This document shows positions 34,473-42,826 of a DNA stretch of 64,000 nucleotides, piece after piece. The stretch is from Palsa-506 sp963709075 (GTDB lineage: Bacteria > Actinomycetota > Actinomycetes > Streptosporangiales > Streptosporangiaceae). The notes beneath the pieces are model-generated. The model was not told where the DNA came from and made no database searches. It saw only the letters and a program-made list of their open reading frames with translations. Position 1 is the first letter of the stretch; every line of letters starts with the position of its first letter. Made by a program: the position numbers and the translations under genes. The DNA is taken from assembly GCA_963709075.1 (NCBI GenBank), contig CAVPUY010000009.1:558001-622000 (forward strand). Reading direction: 5' to 3'.

Positions 34473-35051
34473 ATGGGGCGGACGGTGCGGCTGGCAAGGA
34501 GCCTCGGCCTGACCCGCAATCCGCTGCGCCGCCGCAGCGACATCCTGGAGCTTCGCATTCTCGCCGGGCTGGCCGCCGCCCTGCTCATCTGCGGGCCGCT
34601 GCTCGCCGTCGCGGCATTCCGCTGGGCGGCGCAGGCCGGCGTCCGGGAGCAGCATCAGCAGCATGCCTGGCGACAGGTCTCCGCGATCCTGCTCCGGCCG
34701 GCCTCCGGTGACGTGATGGCCGGCGACGGCGGCTGGGCGCTGGCGCGCTGGACAGCGCCGGACGGGCAGCCGCGGATGGGAGACGTCCCGGTGCTCGGGG
34801 CGGACTGGACTGGCAGCACCGTCCGGATGTGGGTGGACGCCAAGGGCTGGCCCGTCGGCCAGCCGCTGTCCGGCCAGCAGCTGGCCGACCGGGCGGTCGG
34901 CGCGGGGGTACTCGCGGTCGGCGTCCTTGCCGTGATCGCGTCCGGGCTCGGCTGGCTGGCGCACGTGCTGATCGACCGGCGCCGCATCGCGGGCTGGGAC
35001 GCGGCCTGGGCCTCGGTCGGGCCAAGCTGGACCAGGCGCGGCCCGCCGTAG
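34473..35051 (+). CDS. Rv1733c-like membrane protein
   Basis: 192 residues with an N-terminal RNPLRRRSD motif, a hydrophobic segment (ILAGLAAALLICGPLLAVAAFRWA), an extracytoplasmic middle domain and a second hydrophobic segment (AVGAGVLAVGVLAVIASGLGWLAHVL) before a basic tail. The arrangement matches Rv1733c, a two-pass DosR-regulon protein of unknown function. GGAGGT six bases upstream supports the ATG at 34473 over one at 34443. DosR-like boxes precede it. Confidence 0.72.
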   Translation: MGRTVRLARSLGLTRNPLRRRSDILELRILAGLAAALLICGPLLAVAAFRWAAQAGVREQHQQHAWRQVSAILLRPASGDVMAGDGGWALARWTAPDGQPRMGDVPVLGADWTGSTVRMWVDAKGWPVGQPLSGQQLADRAVGAGVLAVGVLAVIASGLGWLAHVLIDRRRIAGWDAAWASVGPSWTRRGPP

Positions 35052-35096
35052 CGGCAGCCCCGGCAGGCGGATCGGCTGCCGTCCGCGGCCGCCTGG

Positions 35097-37494
35097 TCAC
35101 GGCCGGCTGGCGGGCGGCCAGGCCCAGTCCCTGACCTCCGGCAGGTCGTCGCCGTGCTCGCGGGTCCAGGCGTGGTGCCTGGCGCGCGTGTCGACCATGA
35201 GCTGGCGCAGCCACGCCGCGGAGTTGCTGAGCCCGGGCACCCGGTCGATAACGTCCATTACCAGGTGGAACCGGTCCATGTCGTTCATCACCACCATGTC
35301 GAACGGCGTGGTGGTAGTGCCTTCCTCCTTGTACCCGCGGACGTGGAACTGGTCATGCGCGGCCCGGCTGTAGGTCAGCCGGTGGATCAGCCACGGGTAG
35401 CCGTGGTAGGCGAAGATCACCGGCCGGCCGGACGTGAACAGCGCGTCGAACTCGGCATCGCTCATCCCGTGCGGGTGCTCGGAGGCGGGCTGCAGCCGCA
35501 TCAGGTCGACCACGTTGACCACCCGGACCCGCAACCGCGGCAGGTGCTGGCGGAGCAGGCTGGCGGCCGCCAGCACCTCCAGGGTCGGCACGTCGCCCGC
35601 GCAGGCCAGGACCACGTCGGGCTCTTCGCCGCCGCCGTCGCTGCTCGCCCACTCCCAGATCCCCGCGCCGCGAGTGCAATGCAGGATGGCCGAGTCCATG
35701 TCCAGCCAGTCCGGCGACGGCTGCTTGCCCGAGACGATCACGTTGACGTAGTCCCTGCTGCGCAGGCAGTGGTCGGCCACCGACAGCAGCGTGTTGGCGT
35801 CCGGCGGCAGGTAGACCCGGATCACCTCGGCCTTCTTGTTCATCACGTGATCGATGAAGCCGGGGTCCTGGTGCGAGAACCCGTTGTGGTCCTGCCGCCA
35901 CACGTGCGAGGTCAGCAGGTAGTTCAGCGAGGCTACCGGCCGCCGCCACGGCAGCCTCCGGCTGACCTTCAGCCACTTCGCGTGCTGGTTGAACATCGAA
36001 TCCACGATGTGGATGAAAGCCTCGTAGCAGGAGAACAGGCCGTGCCGCCCGGTGAGCAGGTAGCCCTCAAGCCAGCCCTGGCAGGTGTGCTCCGACAGGA
36101 TCTCCATCACCCGGCCGTCGGCGGCGAGATTCAGGTCGACCGGCAGCTGCCGTTCCTCCCAGGTCTTGCCGGTGACCTCAAGCACCGCGCCCAGCCGGTT
36201 GGACTCGGTCTCGTCCGGCCCGACGATGCGGAAGTTGCGGCTGGCGGCATTGAGCCGCATCACGTCGCGGAGCATGTCGCCGAGCACCCGCGTCGGCTCC
36301 GACGTCCGGGATCCGGGAGCCGCCAGTTTGATCGCGTAGTCGCGGAAGTCGGGCAGCACGAGATCGCGCAGCAGCTGGCCGCCGTTCGCGTGCGGGCTGG
36401 CGCCAAGCCGCCGGTCGCCGCGCGGCACGAACCGCAGCAGCTCCTCGCGGGGGCGCCCGGCATCGTCGAAGAGCTCGGCCGGCCGGTACGAGCGCAGCCA
36501 TTCCTCCAGCTGCCGCAGGTGCGCGGGGTTGGTCCTGACCTCGGCGAGCGGTACCTGGTGCGCCCGCCAGGTGCCTTCCACCGGCAGCCCGTCGACCTCG
36601 GCGGGCCCGGTCCAGCCCTTCGGGCTGCGCAGGACGATCATCGGCCACCGCTGGTCCGCCGGGCGGGCCTGCCCGGGATCGGCCCTGGCCTGTTCCTGGA
36701 TTGCCCGGATCCGCGCTACCGACTCGTCCACTGCCGCCGCCATCTTCTGATGCATAACGGGTGGTTCGTGGCCGGTCACGTGCACAGGCTGATAGCCGTA
36801 CCCGCGTAGCAGGGCGTCGAGCTCTGGCTCCGGGATCCGGGCGAGGACTGCCGGGTTGGCGATCTTCCAGCCGTTCAGGTGCAGGATCGGCAGCACGGCC
36901 CCGTCACTGGCCGGGTCGAGGAACCTGCCGGAGTGCCAGCTGGTGGCCAGCGGGCCGGTCTCCGCCTCGCCGTCGCCGACCACGCAGGCCACGATCAGGC
37001 CGGGGTTGTCGAACGCGGCGCCGTGCGCGTGCGAGAGCGAGTAGCCGAGCTCGCCGCCCTCGTGGATCGAGCCCGGGGTCTCCGGCGCCACGTGGCTCGG
37101 CACCCCGCCAGGCCAGGAGAACTGCCGGAACAGCGCCCGCATCCCGGCCGCGTCCTGCGGCACGCTCGGGTAGACCTCGCTGTAACTGCCCTCGAGCCAG
37201 CTGTTCGCCAGCGCGGCGGGGCCGCCGTGACCCGGCCCGATGACGTACATCATCGGCTGGTCGTGCAGCCATGATCGCCCGGTTGAGGTGCGCCCAGATG
37301 AAGTTCAGGCCGGGCGACGTGCCCCAGTGCCCGAGCAGCCGCGGCTTGATATGGCCGGGCTGCAGCGGCTCGGTCAGCAGCGGATTGCCGGTCAGGTAGA
37401 TCTGGCCGGCCGACAGGTAGTTGGCGGCCCGCCAGTAGGCGTCCAGCGTCGCGGCATCGGCGTCGGTCAGCGGCTGCTGGCCGGTCAGCGTCAT
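35097..37494 (-). CDS. xfp: phosphoketolase (XFP family), frame-shifted
   Basis: TPP enzyme splitting xylulose-5-P or fructose-6-P into acetyl-P and an aldose phosphate. It starts MTLTGQQPLTDADAATLDAYWRAA style at 37494, but after LNFIWAHLNRAIM the frame is lost; removing one base at 37269-37270 restores LHDQPMMYVIGPGHGGPA. The remainder is intact: TPP motif GDGEAETGP, LNGWKI, and C-terminal YHGYPWLIHRL. The corrected protein is about 799 residues, normal for the family; the span is one base over a multiple of three. It follows a usp gene by 28 bp, and a DosR-like box precedes that pair. Acetyl-P could feed acetate/acetyl-CoA during hypoxia. Confidence 0.9.
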
Positions 37495-37522
37495 CGGATC
37501 CTCTCGTCGTCCCCAGGCTGGG

Positions 37523-37978
37523 CTAGCGGGTGCGCACCACGACTACCGGGCACTGCGCGTGGTTCACGCAGTGCACGCTAACCGAGCCGGTCAACATCCC
37601 GGTGAACGCGCCATGACCGTGGCTGCCCACCACGAGGAGGTCGGCGTTCCCCGACTCCTCGATCAGCACCTCAGCCGGATGCCCGTAGCTCAGCTTCGTC
37701 TCGACTGCGGCGGCTGCGGCCTGGTCCGGGTAGACCTTACCGATCGCCTCGGCGAGCTGGGCGTTCATGACCCGCTCTGTCTCCTCCCGGACGGCCTGCG
37801 GCGCCACCCCGACCGGCGCCACGCCGGCCGCTGCCGGGTAGTGCCAGGCCAGCACGGCCCGGACTGTCGCGCCGGTCGCGGCAGCGTAACGGCTCGCCCA
37901 GCTCAGCGCGGCGATGGATCCCGCCGAGCCGTCGATGCCCGCCACCACTATCTCTCGTTTACCGCTAACGTCAGCCAT
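37523..37978 (-). CDS. universal stress protein
   Basis: 151 residues; IVVAGIDGSAGSIAALSWASRYAAA start and a complete ATP signature at the end (GSHGHGAFTGMLTGSVSVHC, then CPVVVVRTR). It is transcribed into phosphoketolase with a 28-bp gap, and begins 63 bp from a good DosR-like box. Confidence 0.92.
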   Translation of the reverse strand: MADVSGKREIVVAGIDGSAGSIAALSWASRYAAATGATVRAVLAWHYPAAAGVAPVGVAPQAVREETERVMNAQLAEAIGKVYPDQAAAAAVETKLSYGHPAEVLIEESGNADLLVVGSHGHGAFTGMLTGSVSVHCVNHAQCPVVVVRTR

Positions 37979-38040
37979 CGCAGATGCCTCGCTCTCGTGT
38001 GTCCGGGCCGTGCGCCCCGCGGCGCGTCCCGGTGATCACC

Positions 38041-38055
38041 GGGACGTTGGGCCCT
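38041..38055 (+). promoter_or_regulatory. DosR-like operator between usp-xfp and a PanE-like gene
   Basis: GGGACGTTGGGCCCT, 63 bp from the usp start (minus strand) and 88 bp before the GTG of the PanE-like gene (plus strand). Flanked by the short palindrome ggtgatcacc at 38031-38040. Confidence 0.6.
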
Positions 38056-38142
38056 AGGCGCGCTCAGGGCTTTGCTCCGACCATGGTGGCAGGGCGAGCC
38101 GGGGAGCGCCGCACTAGGTCTCTACTGGGGTGGAGGTGTCGC

Positions 38143-39045
38143 GTGGAGGTGCTGTTAGCCGGCGCCGGGGTGATCGGCACTGTGTACGGAGCCCAGCTGG
38201 CCGCGGCCGGCCACCTGGTCTCGGTGCTCGCGCACGGCCGGCGGACCAGCGAGGTGGCCCGTGCCGGGCTTGTCTCGGCCGACGTGATCACCGGCACGCG
38301 GACGGCCACCCCGGTGCGGGTGGTAGCTGGTCCCGACGGGACGCGCTACGACCTGGTGCTGATCGCCGTGCGGGCGGACCAGATCGGCTCGGTGGCCGCG
38401 CCGCTGCGTGGCCTGCCGGGCGGGCCGGTGCTGCTGTTCTTCGGCAACAACCCCGGCGGCCGCTCGGCGCTGCCGGACGGCCTGCCCGGTCCGGCGCATC
38501 TCGGCTTCCCCGGCATCGGCGGATCGATGGCCGGCGGCGTCGCCGAGTACGTGCGCATCAGCCAGCAGCCCACCACCCTTGAGGCTGGCGGCCCGGCGGC
38601 CGTGGCCTGGTTCGAGGCAGCCATGTCCGGGCGCGGGTTCGCGGTCACCCGGGCCGCCGACATGGACGGCTGGCTGGCGTATCACGCGGTATTCGTCGGT
38701 TCGGTAGCTGCGGCGCTTTACCGTTGCGATGGCAGCGCTGCCGCGCTAGCCGCCGACCGGCCGACGCTCACGCTGATGTGCCGGTCGATCGAGGAAGGCT
38801 TCGCCGGGCTGGCCCGCCGGGGTGTTCCCGGCCTGCCGGGAAACCTGCGCATGCTGCACCGGCCGGCGCTCCGCCCGGTCGCGGTCCGGTACTGGGCGCG
38901 GACGCTGCGCTCGCCGATGGGGGAGCTCTGCTTCGCCGCGCACTCCCGGCATGCCGAGCCGGAGATGCGCGCGCTGGCCGCCGACGCGGTCAGCCGGGCC
39001 GGCGACGCTGACATGGCCGCGCACCTGCGCGAGCTGCTGGCCTAG
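38143..39045 (+). CDS. ketopantoate reductase-like (ApbA/PanE family) protein
   Basis: NAD(P)-dependent reductase family, 300 residues. Nucleotide-binding motif GAGVIGTVYGAQLAAAGH begins at residue 7; the mid-protein FFGNNPGG is like PanE FQNG-type motifs. True PanE residues (conserved Lys and Glu of the active site) are not obvious, so the substrate is unknown. The GTG start has GGAGGT five bases upstream; the longer open frame upstream crosses the DosR-like box and is rejected. Confidence 0.75.
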   Translation: MEVLLAGAGVIGTVYGAQLAAAGHLVSVLAHGRRTSEVARAGLVSADVITGTRTATPVRVVAGPDGTRYDLVLIAVRADQIGSVAAPLRGLPGGPVLLFFGNNPGGRSALPDGLPGPAHLGFPGIGGSMAGGVAEYVRISQQPTTLEAGGPAAVAWFEAAMSGRGFAVTRAADMDGWLAYHAVFVGSVAAALYRCDGSAAALAADRPTLTLMCRSIEEGFAGLARRGVPGLPGNLRMLHRPALRPVAVRYWARTLRSPMGELCFAAHSRHAEPEMRALAADAVSRAGDADMAAHLRELLA

Positions 39046-39070
39046 CCGGGCCCGCGGTCCCGCGGTCCAG

Positions 39071-40135
39071 CTAGTCGTCGAGCACGTCAGAGAGCGGACG
39101 CCGCGGTGCCGGCGTAACCGGCAGGCCATAGCCGATCCGGAGGATCATCTGCGGCTGCTCGCTCCCGTTCCGCGGGTCCCTGACCAGCCAGGCGTCGGCG
39201 GTTTCCAGCGGCTGGGTCAGCGGGCTCGCCGCGACCCCGCGGCCGGTGGCGGTCAGCAGTACCCGCTGCATGGCCTGGCCGGCCCGCAGCCAGTCCAGCC
39301 GCCTGCCGAAATGCATGGAGAGCACGGCCAGCTGCGGACGCTCTTCGAACCACTCGTAGCCCAGCCTGGCCGGCCGGCCCGGGGTGAAATCACGGACCGG
39401 GGTCGGGCCGTCGGGCGAGCGGGGACCGAGCGCGCAGTCGGGGATGCCCTCGGCGTCGCGCACGCCGCCCACCCACTGCGCAAGCTCGGCACGGTAGCCG
39501 GGATCCGCCGCCTGGCTGCGCTCTGCCTCCTGGGCCAGCTTGAGCACGCGGGCCGCCTCGTCGTGATCGAGGATATGCAGGATCGCGCCCTCCAGGCTGG
39601 CCGCCTCGGCCAGCTCGGCGAGCACGCCAGGCGGCACCAGCCTGCTGCTGAACGGCCGCCGGTTAGTGTGCCGCCGGGCGATGGCCGCGTACAGGTCACG
39701 CTCCTGCTGCTGCACCCGGTACGGCGCGGCCAGCCGGACGGTCGCGAGCAGCAGCGGCTGGGCCGGATCGGGCAGCAGGTGGACGGCGGGCTGGCGGCCC
39801 GCCACCGCGGCAGCGAGGCGCATATTGAACAGCGCCGCGCCGCAGGCGATGTGCACCGCGCGGCCGCTCGGGTCGCCGGACCGCAATACCCGCCGCGGGT
39901 CGGCCCGCAATTCAACGGTCTGAGCCTGCTGCAGCACCCGGAATCGCCACGGCTGCGTGTTGTGCATCGAGGGTGCCGCGGTCGCTGCCTTGAGTACGTC
40001 GCTGATCAGCTGCCTGGGCAGCTCTCCCGGCCGGGCCTGCGGCGTTTCCTGCCGGGCCTGCGGCGTTTCCTGCCGGGCCTGCGGTCCTGCCGACCGGGTA
40101 CGTCGTGTCGTATCGCGCGATTCTGATTGCGCCAT
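39071..40135 (-). CDS. Acg-family nitroreductase-like flavoprotein, second copy
   Basis: 354 residues; conserved core SMHNTQPWRFRV, GRAVHIACGAALFNMRLA and RRHTNRRPFSSR, as in the copy at 904-1902. It differs by a 50-residue N-terminal extension with a tandem octapeptide-like repeat (ARQETPQARQETPQAR; DNA repeat at about 40037-40082). Probable FMN-binding protein of the DosR regulon. Start taken at ATG 40135; its ribosome binding site is weak. A DosR-like box ends 36 bp upstream. Confidence 0.88.
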   Translation of the reverse strand: MAQSESRDTTRRTRSAGPQARQETPQARQETPQARPGELPRQLISDVLKAATAAPSMHNTQPWRFRVLQQAQTVELRADPRRVLRSGDPSGRAVHIACGAALFNMRLAAAVAGRQPAVHLLPDPAQPLLLATVRLAAPYRVQQQERDLYAAIARRHTNRRPFSSRLVPPGVLAELAEAASLEGAILHILDHDEAARVLKLAQEAERSQAADPGYRAELAQWVGGVRDAEGIPDCALGPRSPDGPTPVRDFTPGRPARLGYEWFEERPQLAVLSMHFGRRLDWLRAGQAMQRVLLTATGRGVAASPLTQPLETADAWLVRDPRNGSEQPQMILRIGYGLPVTPAPRRPLSDVLDD

Positions 40136-40170
40136 ATCACTACAATTGCGCTCCCGGGCAGGCGGCCAGT

Positions 40171-40185
40171 AGGGGCGAAGGTCCT
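40171..40185 (-). promoter_or_regulatory. DosR-like operator upstream of the second Acg gene
   Basis: Minus strand AGGACCTTCGCCCCT, one core mismatch from GGACCTTNGGCCC, 36 bp before the Acg start. The remaining 270 bp up to the ECF sigma gene hold no other gene; a possible TTGACC near 40387 is the only promoter-like element noticed there. Confidence 0.5.
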
Positions 40186-40455
40186 GGCCGTACCTGGCTG
40201 TAGTCCGCTCCTGGCCAGGGAATTGATCCGCTGGCCGGGCGGCTGGCGGTCTGCTGGCGAAGCCGGCGCTGCCGTGCCGTCGCGCCGGGTTAAGGCGTCT
40301 CGCCGTCACCGAGTTGTCCCGTCGGCACCCGGCCTGTCCGGGTATCTAAACTTGCGCTACGCCTTGCGCCAGAACGCCCTAACCTTGACCGGTTAATGTG
40401 GCAGCATTGGCACCCGCCCCGCCAGGCCGAAACCCACAGCTGGATAGGAGCTCTC

Positions 40456-41826
40456 ATGTCGGTTGAGTTCGGCGGTGGCTCTGCCGAGGTTTGGTCGGTG
40501 GGCCAGGCACCGCGAGACGCTGACCGGCAGGTGATCACTAACCTGTACGACACGTACGCAGCGCACTTGTTCGACTACTGCTCAGTGATCCTCCGGAGTC
40601 CTGCGGCGGCCGCGGACGCCGTGCAGGACACGCTGATCGCCGCCGACGCGCTGATCGGCAAGCTCCGGGATCCCGAGCGGCTCCGGGTGTGGCTCTACTG
40701 CATCGCCCGGCGGCAGTGCCTGAGCGAACTGCCCCGCGGATCCGAGACGTTCACCTCGGACGAGTTCTTCGCCGGGCCTGACGGCCCGGCCGGCGAGGAC
40801 ACCGCCGAGTTCGAGTTCGCCGATGTCGACGCCGAGGCGCTGGCCAGGGAGACCCTGCTGGTCGTGATGGCGGCGCTGGACGGGCTTTCCGGCGAGGACC
40901 GTGAGGTCGTAAGCCTGGTGCACCGCCACGGTATCGGCGGGGCGGACCTCGCCGCCGTGCTCGGCATCTCCGGGCGCCGCGCCGAGGCGCTGGCCGCCGG
41001 CGCGGGTACCCGCTTCGAGGAGTCGTCCGACGCCGTCAGCGTCCTACGGGCCGGCTGGGCGGCATGCCCGGTGCTCGAGACCATCGTCGGGGAATGGGAC
41101 CCCGCGTCGCCGCAGCTCACGCCCGAGCTGCGCAAGCGCCTTACCCGCCATATCAATTCCTGCGATGACTGCGCCAGGAGCCGCGGGGATATCTTCGGCC
41201 CGGAACTGCTCGGCGCCGTGCCGCTTGCGGTGCTCCCCGCCGAGTTCCGTGCGCAGGTCACCAGGACCGTGTTCGACACCGAGCCGGGATCGTACCGGCG
41301 CGGCGTGACACGCCGGGTCGGCAAGCTGGGCGATGACGGCTTCCCCGTGCCGGACCACGCGCGGCGCAACCTGCCGAAAGCGATGGCCGCGTCGGCCGCG
41401 CTTGTCGTCCTTGTCGTCGGCGGCGTCATGTTCCACGAGCTCACGTCGGCGTCGGCGGTTGGCTCCAAGCCGGCCGCGGCCGCGGCGGGTACCGGGAGCC
41501 CGACATCCGCGCCGAGCCCCCCGGTGAGCGTGCCCGTGATCCAGAAGGGCCACACCGGGCGGCACGCGCCCAAGGCATTTCCCGGCCAGCTAGGGCCGAC
41601 GCCGACGCCGGCCGGCGTGGCGCCGATCCCGACGCCGACGCCGACCGGGCTTGCGCCGTCGCCGTCACCGACGCATTCGAGGAAGCCGTCCCCGAGGCCG
41701 ACGCACTCCAAGAAGCCGACGCCGACGCCGTCGCCGACGAAGACCACGCCGACGCCGACGCCGACCCCCACGACGACGACCCCGACGCCGACGCCGACGC
41801 CGACTACGACGACCCCGACGCCGTAG
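40456..41826 (+). CDS. ECF sigma factor fused to zinc-finger and membrane-anchored Pro/Thr tail
   Basis: 456 residues. Residues about 25-95 form sigma region 2 (LYDTYAAHLFDYC, DAVQDTLIAA, RLRVWLYCIARRQCL), 135-185 region 4 (LDGLSGEDREVVSLVHRHG, then a helix-turn-helix-like segment). A putative anti-sigma zinc-binding motif H232-x3-C236-x2-C239 (HINSCDDC) follows, then one transmembrane helix (about 309-327) and a long Pro/Thr/Ser-rich tail with PTPTP repeats, predicted outside the cell. Sigma and anti-sigma elements are thus on one chain tethered to the membrane; release would need proteolysis or a conformational change. The start has GGAG upstream. Confidence 0.85.
   Translation: MSVEFGGGSAEVWSVGQAPRDADRQVITNLYDTYAAHLFDYCSVILRSPAAAADAVQDTLIAADALIGKLRDPERLRVWLYCIARRQCLSELPRGSETFTSDEFFAGPDGPAGEDTAEFEFADVDAEALARETLLVVMAALDGLSGEDREVVSLVHRHGIGGADLAAVLGISGRRAEALAAGAGTRFEESSDAVSVLRAGWAACPVLETIVGEWDPASPQLTPELRKRLTRHINSCDDCARSRGDIFGPELLGAVPLAVLPAEFRAQVTRTVFDTEPGSYRRGVTRRVGKLGDDGFPVPDHARRNLPKAMAASAALVVLVVGGVMFHELTSASAVGSKPAAAAAGTGSPTSAPSPPVSVPVIQKGHTGRHAPKAFPGQLGPTPTPAGVAPIPTPTPTGLAPSPSPTHSRKPSPRPTHSKKPTPTPSPTKTTPTPTPTPTTTTPTPTPTPTTTTPTP
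41590..41826. repeat. ccgacg-type hexanucleotide repeats encoding the Pro/Thr tail
   Basis: Runs of ccgacg encode Pro-Thr dipeptides, interrupted by acgacgacc blocks (Thr) and Ser/Lys-rich spacers. Likely variable in length among relatives through slippage. It runs to the stop codon of the ECF fusion gene. Confidence 0.75.
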
Positions 41827-41874
41827 CTGCGCCCGGCCGTGGCCGCAGCCGGATCAGGGCTGCGGTGAGCACGG

Positions 41875-42406
41875 TCAGCCCGGCTGATCCCACTGCCTCG
41901 CCAGCAGGCCGAACAGGATGTCGTCCGTCCACTCGCCCTTGAGCCAGGTGTACTCCGGGCGGTATCCCTCCCGCCGGAACCCGACCCGCTCAAGCAGCCG
42001 CGCGGAGCGCTCGTTCCGCGCATCGCACTCGGCTGAGACCCGGCGCAGGCCCTGGCCGAACAGGCGGCCGAGCACGGCGCGCACGGCTTCGCTCGCGTAG
42101 CCGTGCCCCTGCCATCCGGCGGCCAGCGTAAAGCCCAGGTCGGCCTGCATCAGGTTGTCGTCAAGCCGGACCCCGATGTCGCCGATCAGGCATCCCTCCG
42201 CCCGGTGCTCGACCGCGTACTGGAACCAGCCAGGCTGCCGGGGATCGCCTGCCGCGAACACCGCCACGAGCCCGGCGGCCGCCTCCAGCGGCACCGGCGC
42301 CGTCCAGGTCTGGTACCTGGCGACGGCCGGAATCCGACTGGTAGGCCGACAGGGCGGCGGCATCGCCCGGCCGGAAGCGGCGCAGGATGAGCCGGGCGGT
42401 TTCCAT
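41875..42406 (-). CDS. GNAT acetyltransferase (RimJ/RimL type), frame-shifted
   Basis: N-terminal METARLILRRFRPGDAAAL is in one frame; the rest (VARYQTWTAP, then the acetyl-CoA site GFTLAAGWQGHGYASEAV and NERSARLLERVGFRREGY) is in another. Dropping one base at about 42331 joins them through the expected QSDPAVARYQ. The corrected protein is about 176 residues, normal for the family. ATG 42406 has GGAG upstream. Likely acetylates a protein N terminus or small amine; substrate unknown. Confidence 0.8.
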
Positions 42407-42418
42407 CGGCACGCTCCG

Positions 42419-42571
42419 TCAGCCCGATCCGGGCGGTGACCCGCGCAGGTCGCCTTGCGCCTCGAAGCCGGCGACGAAGCCGGCGACGAAGCCGGCGACG
42501 AAGCCGCCATCGGCCAGCTCGAAGCCCTCCCCGGCCTGCAGTACGTACGGACGTGCTTGCCCGCTGTTCAT
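42419..42571 (-). CDS. small ORF with cupin-like start and 12-bp repeats
   Basis: 50 residues from an ATG with a strong ribosome binding site (GGAGGTGG). The first part (PYVLQAGEGFELADG) resembles the beginning of small cupin proteins, but the sequence then enters four copies of a 12-bp repeat encoding (GFVA)n and stops. It may be a truncated cupin whose repeat expansion or a frame break removed the barrel. It lies 12 bp upstream of the GNAT gene on the same strand. Confidence 0.4.
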   Translation of the reverse strand: MNSGQARPYVLQAGEGFELADGGFVAGFVAGFVAGFEAQGDLRGSPPGSG

Positions 42572-42826
42572 CGTGTCCACCTCCGCTTGTCCCTGCCTCG
42601 CATGCTGCACCAGCGCCTGGGTGCCATGCGACCCCGGCCGTGACATCAGGCTGCCAGCCAGCCGCCGGCGCAGCGCTGAGCAGACCTTCCGGGTGCTGCG
42701 CTCCATTCCCGGGGATATTCCGGGCATGAGCTAAGTTTGAGAGAGAAAGTTCTGCAACGTAGCCTGCAGAGTGCAGGATTTGTTGCCGGGTCGTCCGGCG
42801 GCGATCGGTTCGGTGGAGGAGGGGCT

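Noticed and set aside
37984..38142. Upstream extension of the PanE-like gene
   Set aside because: It would translate through a DosR-like box; the GTG at 38143 has GGAGGT at proper spacing and begins the Rossmann fold.
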